The translations under genes were made by a program, and so were the position numbers. Positions 5,860 to 6,827 of a DNA stretch of 6,827 nucleotides are shown piece after piece (positions within the stretch are counted from its first letter, which is position 1; every line of letters starts with the position of its first letter). This DNA comes from Prevotellaceae bacterium (GTDB lineage Bacteria > Bacteroidota > Bacteroidia > Bacteroidales > UBA932). Under the pieces are notes generated by a model. It saw only the letters and a list, made by a program, of their open reading frames with translations. It had not been told where the DNA came from and searched no databases. The DNA is taken from positions 1-6,827 of the forward strand of contig JAISRS010000465.1 of NCBI GenBank assembly GCA_031273485.1, given 5' to 3'.

Positions 5860-6302
5860 ATAAAGGATATGTTAACAAATTTAAACGGGAAAATCCCAGC
5901 CATCTGCAACGCATGAAAACCGACAAAGGATACATGTGGGCTTCCGACTATTGGAGTAATATAGTATTGCAGGAGGCTTCAAACAGTATAAAAACCGGCA
6001 GTTCTTACGGTAACAGAGGTAATACAAATTGGCAAATTATTGTACTCGCCGAAGGCTGGGCATATTATAGAGAAGAATACTTGAGGCGAATTTATCTTGA
6101 ACAGACTTATAATAAATCTACTACAAGTTTCCCATATACGTATATAAATATGTTTAGAGAACTACGGACCATTGGGTGTTCTTTTATAAATATCGAAAAA
6201 TCGCTTTGTACGTATAGTATTAATGGGTTTCGAGATAATCTTATTGCAAAATATCCTAATTTAAGAATACGTATAACAGAAATTACAGAACCTTATTTAT
6301 GA
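5850..6302 (+). pseudogene. C-terminal fragment of a putative zinc-metallopeptidase-like exported protein
   Basis: The frame is open from 5850, after a TAG at 5847, and the first ATG is at 5913. Coding-like, family-like sequence already begins before that ATG (NPSHLQRMKTDKGYMWASDY). There is no signal peptide. LAEGWAYYREEYL (around 6045-6084) looks like the helix bearing the third zinc-binding Glu in putative HExxH metallopeptidases of Bacteroidetes, with the SH at about 5898-5903 as the likely remains of HExxH; the first His and Glu are absent. The rest (SFPYTYINMFRELRTIGCSF, INGFRDNLIAKYPNLR) is mixed helix without other motifs. The metallopeptidase link is from recalled resemblance and is moderate at best. 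The fragment ends four bases before the next start codon. An alternative is an intact cytosolic 129-residue protein of unknown function starting at 5913. Confidence 0.55.
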
Positions 6303-6306
6303 CGCG

Positions 6307-6822
6307 ATGAAGACAAATGCTGTTTTTTTAATTATAACTATTGTTCTATTATGTATATCCTGCGGACGAAAAGAAACTGAGGATGTTGTTTATACAAGAT
6401 ACCAATCTTTGATAAATACAACAGAAAAACAACTAATCTATGTGATAGAAACAAATGTAGGATATGATACTATCCAATCAATAGGACACGATAGCAATAA
6501 TGTTGTCTTCTATAGAAAATCAACCATAGAAACAGGATTTGATTTGGCATGGGAACGATGGATAGCCGAAGTCAACGTTATACAGGAAATGCTATTTAAT
6601 CTTACAGATACAAGTAAATATATACCATCCAACAGGGGACTTGTCGACTGTAGTGAAGATGATTTAATATATTACAGGCATGTATCTTATTTTGAAGATG
6701 AATTATCAACCGCAAAAAATCCTATACTATATTTTAATTTGCATTTTACAGATTCTATAGTTCAAATCATGCAAAAGGATTACAGCATGTTGGATAAGTT
6801 CAAAGAATATTACGCTAAGTAA
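6307..6822 (+). CDS. Small uncharacterised lipoprotein
   Basis: The 171-residue protein starts four bases after the preceding stop. Its signal peptide MKTNAVFLIITIVLLCISC gives Cys19 as the lipidation site, followed by GRKETED, again an acidic stretch consistent with display on the outer face of the outer membrane. The mature part has mixed helices and strands (QLIYVIETNVGYDTIQSIGH, VVFYRKSTIE, AWERWIAEVNVIQEMLFNLT, KEYYAK) and two cysteines including the lipidated one. I see no known domain or catalytic motif. The tight spacing suggests it was once translated together with the now-truncated gene upstream, so it may be a partner of that peptidase-like protein (inference). The coding frame is complete, and the window ends five bases later. 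Confidence 0.85.
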   Translation: MKTNAVFLIITIVLLCISCGRKETEDVVYTRYQSLINTTEKQLIYVIETNVGYDTIQSIGHDSNNVVFYRKSTIETGFDLAWERWIAEVNVIQEMLFNLTDTSKYIPSNRGLVDCSEDDLIYYRHVSYFEDELSTAKNPILYFNLHFTDSIVQIMQKDYSMLDKFKEYYAK

Positions 6823-6827
6823 AAATT

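Overview
The window looks like chromosomal DNA from a Bacteroidales bacterium (Bacteroides or Parabacteroides type). This rests on an HU-like protein with a DUF4469 domain, a DUF5675 protein, a clostripain-family (C11) lipoprotein, several lipoproteins with acidic residues after the lipid-bearing cysteine, and almost no Shine-Dalgarno sequences. All supported genes are on the + strand. The genus cannot be fixed from the sequence.

Region 1 (1-2161) is comparatively GC-rich. It holds the 3' part of an HU-like/DUF4469 gene, an uncharacterised 228-residue protein, and a DUF5675 protein with an L,D-transpeptidase-like His...SxGC signature. The gaps between these genes carry repeats. At 641-769 there is a 23-bp tandem array whose units can each fold into a hairpin, followed by a near-perfect palindrome (770-794). 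Between the second and third genes there is a 10-bp inverted repeat (1552-1581) and an ATTCGTG-rich array with a higher-order period near 38 bp (1621-1726).

Region 2 (2162-6827) is clearly more AT-rich and encodes cell-envelope or exported proteins. In order these are a 466-residue lipoprotein, a small probable outer-membrane beta-barrel protein that starts directly after its stop codon, an intrinsic terminator, a full-length C11 cysteine peptidase lipoprotein (His130/Cys176), two reading frames that look like leftover C-terminal parts of envelope peptidases, and a short lipoprotein.

The most notable point is 5469-6302. The first remnant (5491-5859) aligns with the last third of the C11 peptidase immediately upstream and has no catalytic part. 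The second (about 5850-6302) looks like the C-terminal half of a putative zinc-metallopeptidase-like protein whose HExxH region is broken at the fragment's start. Two adjacent genes, each missing its 5' half, suggest repeated 5' deletions in an array of exported proteases, or less likely a store of C-terminal cassettes. I see no complete new defence or mobile system here.
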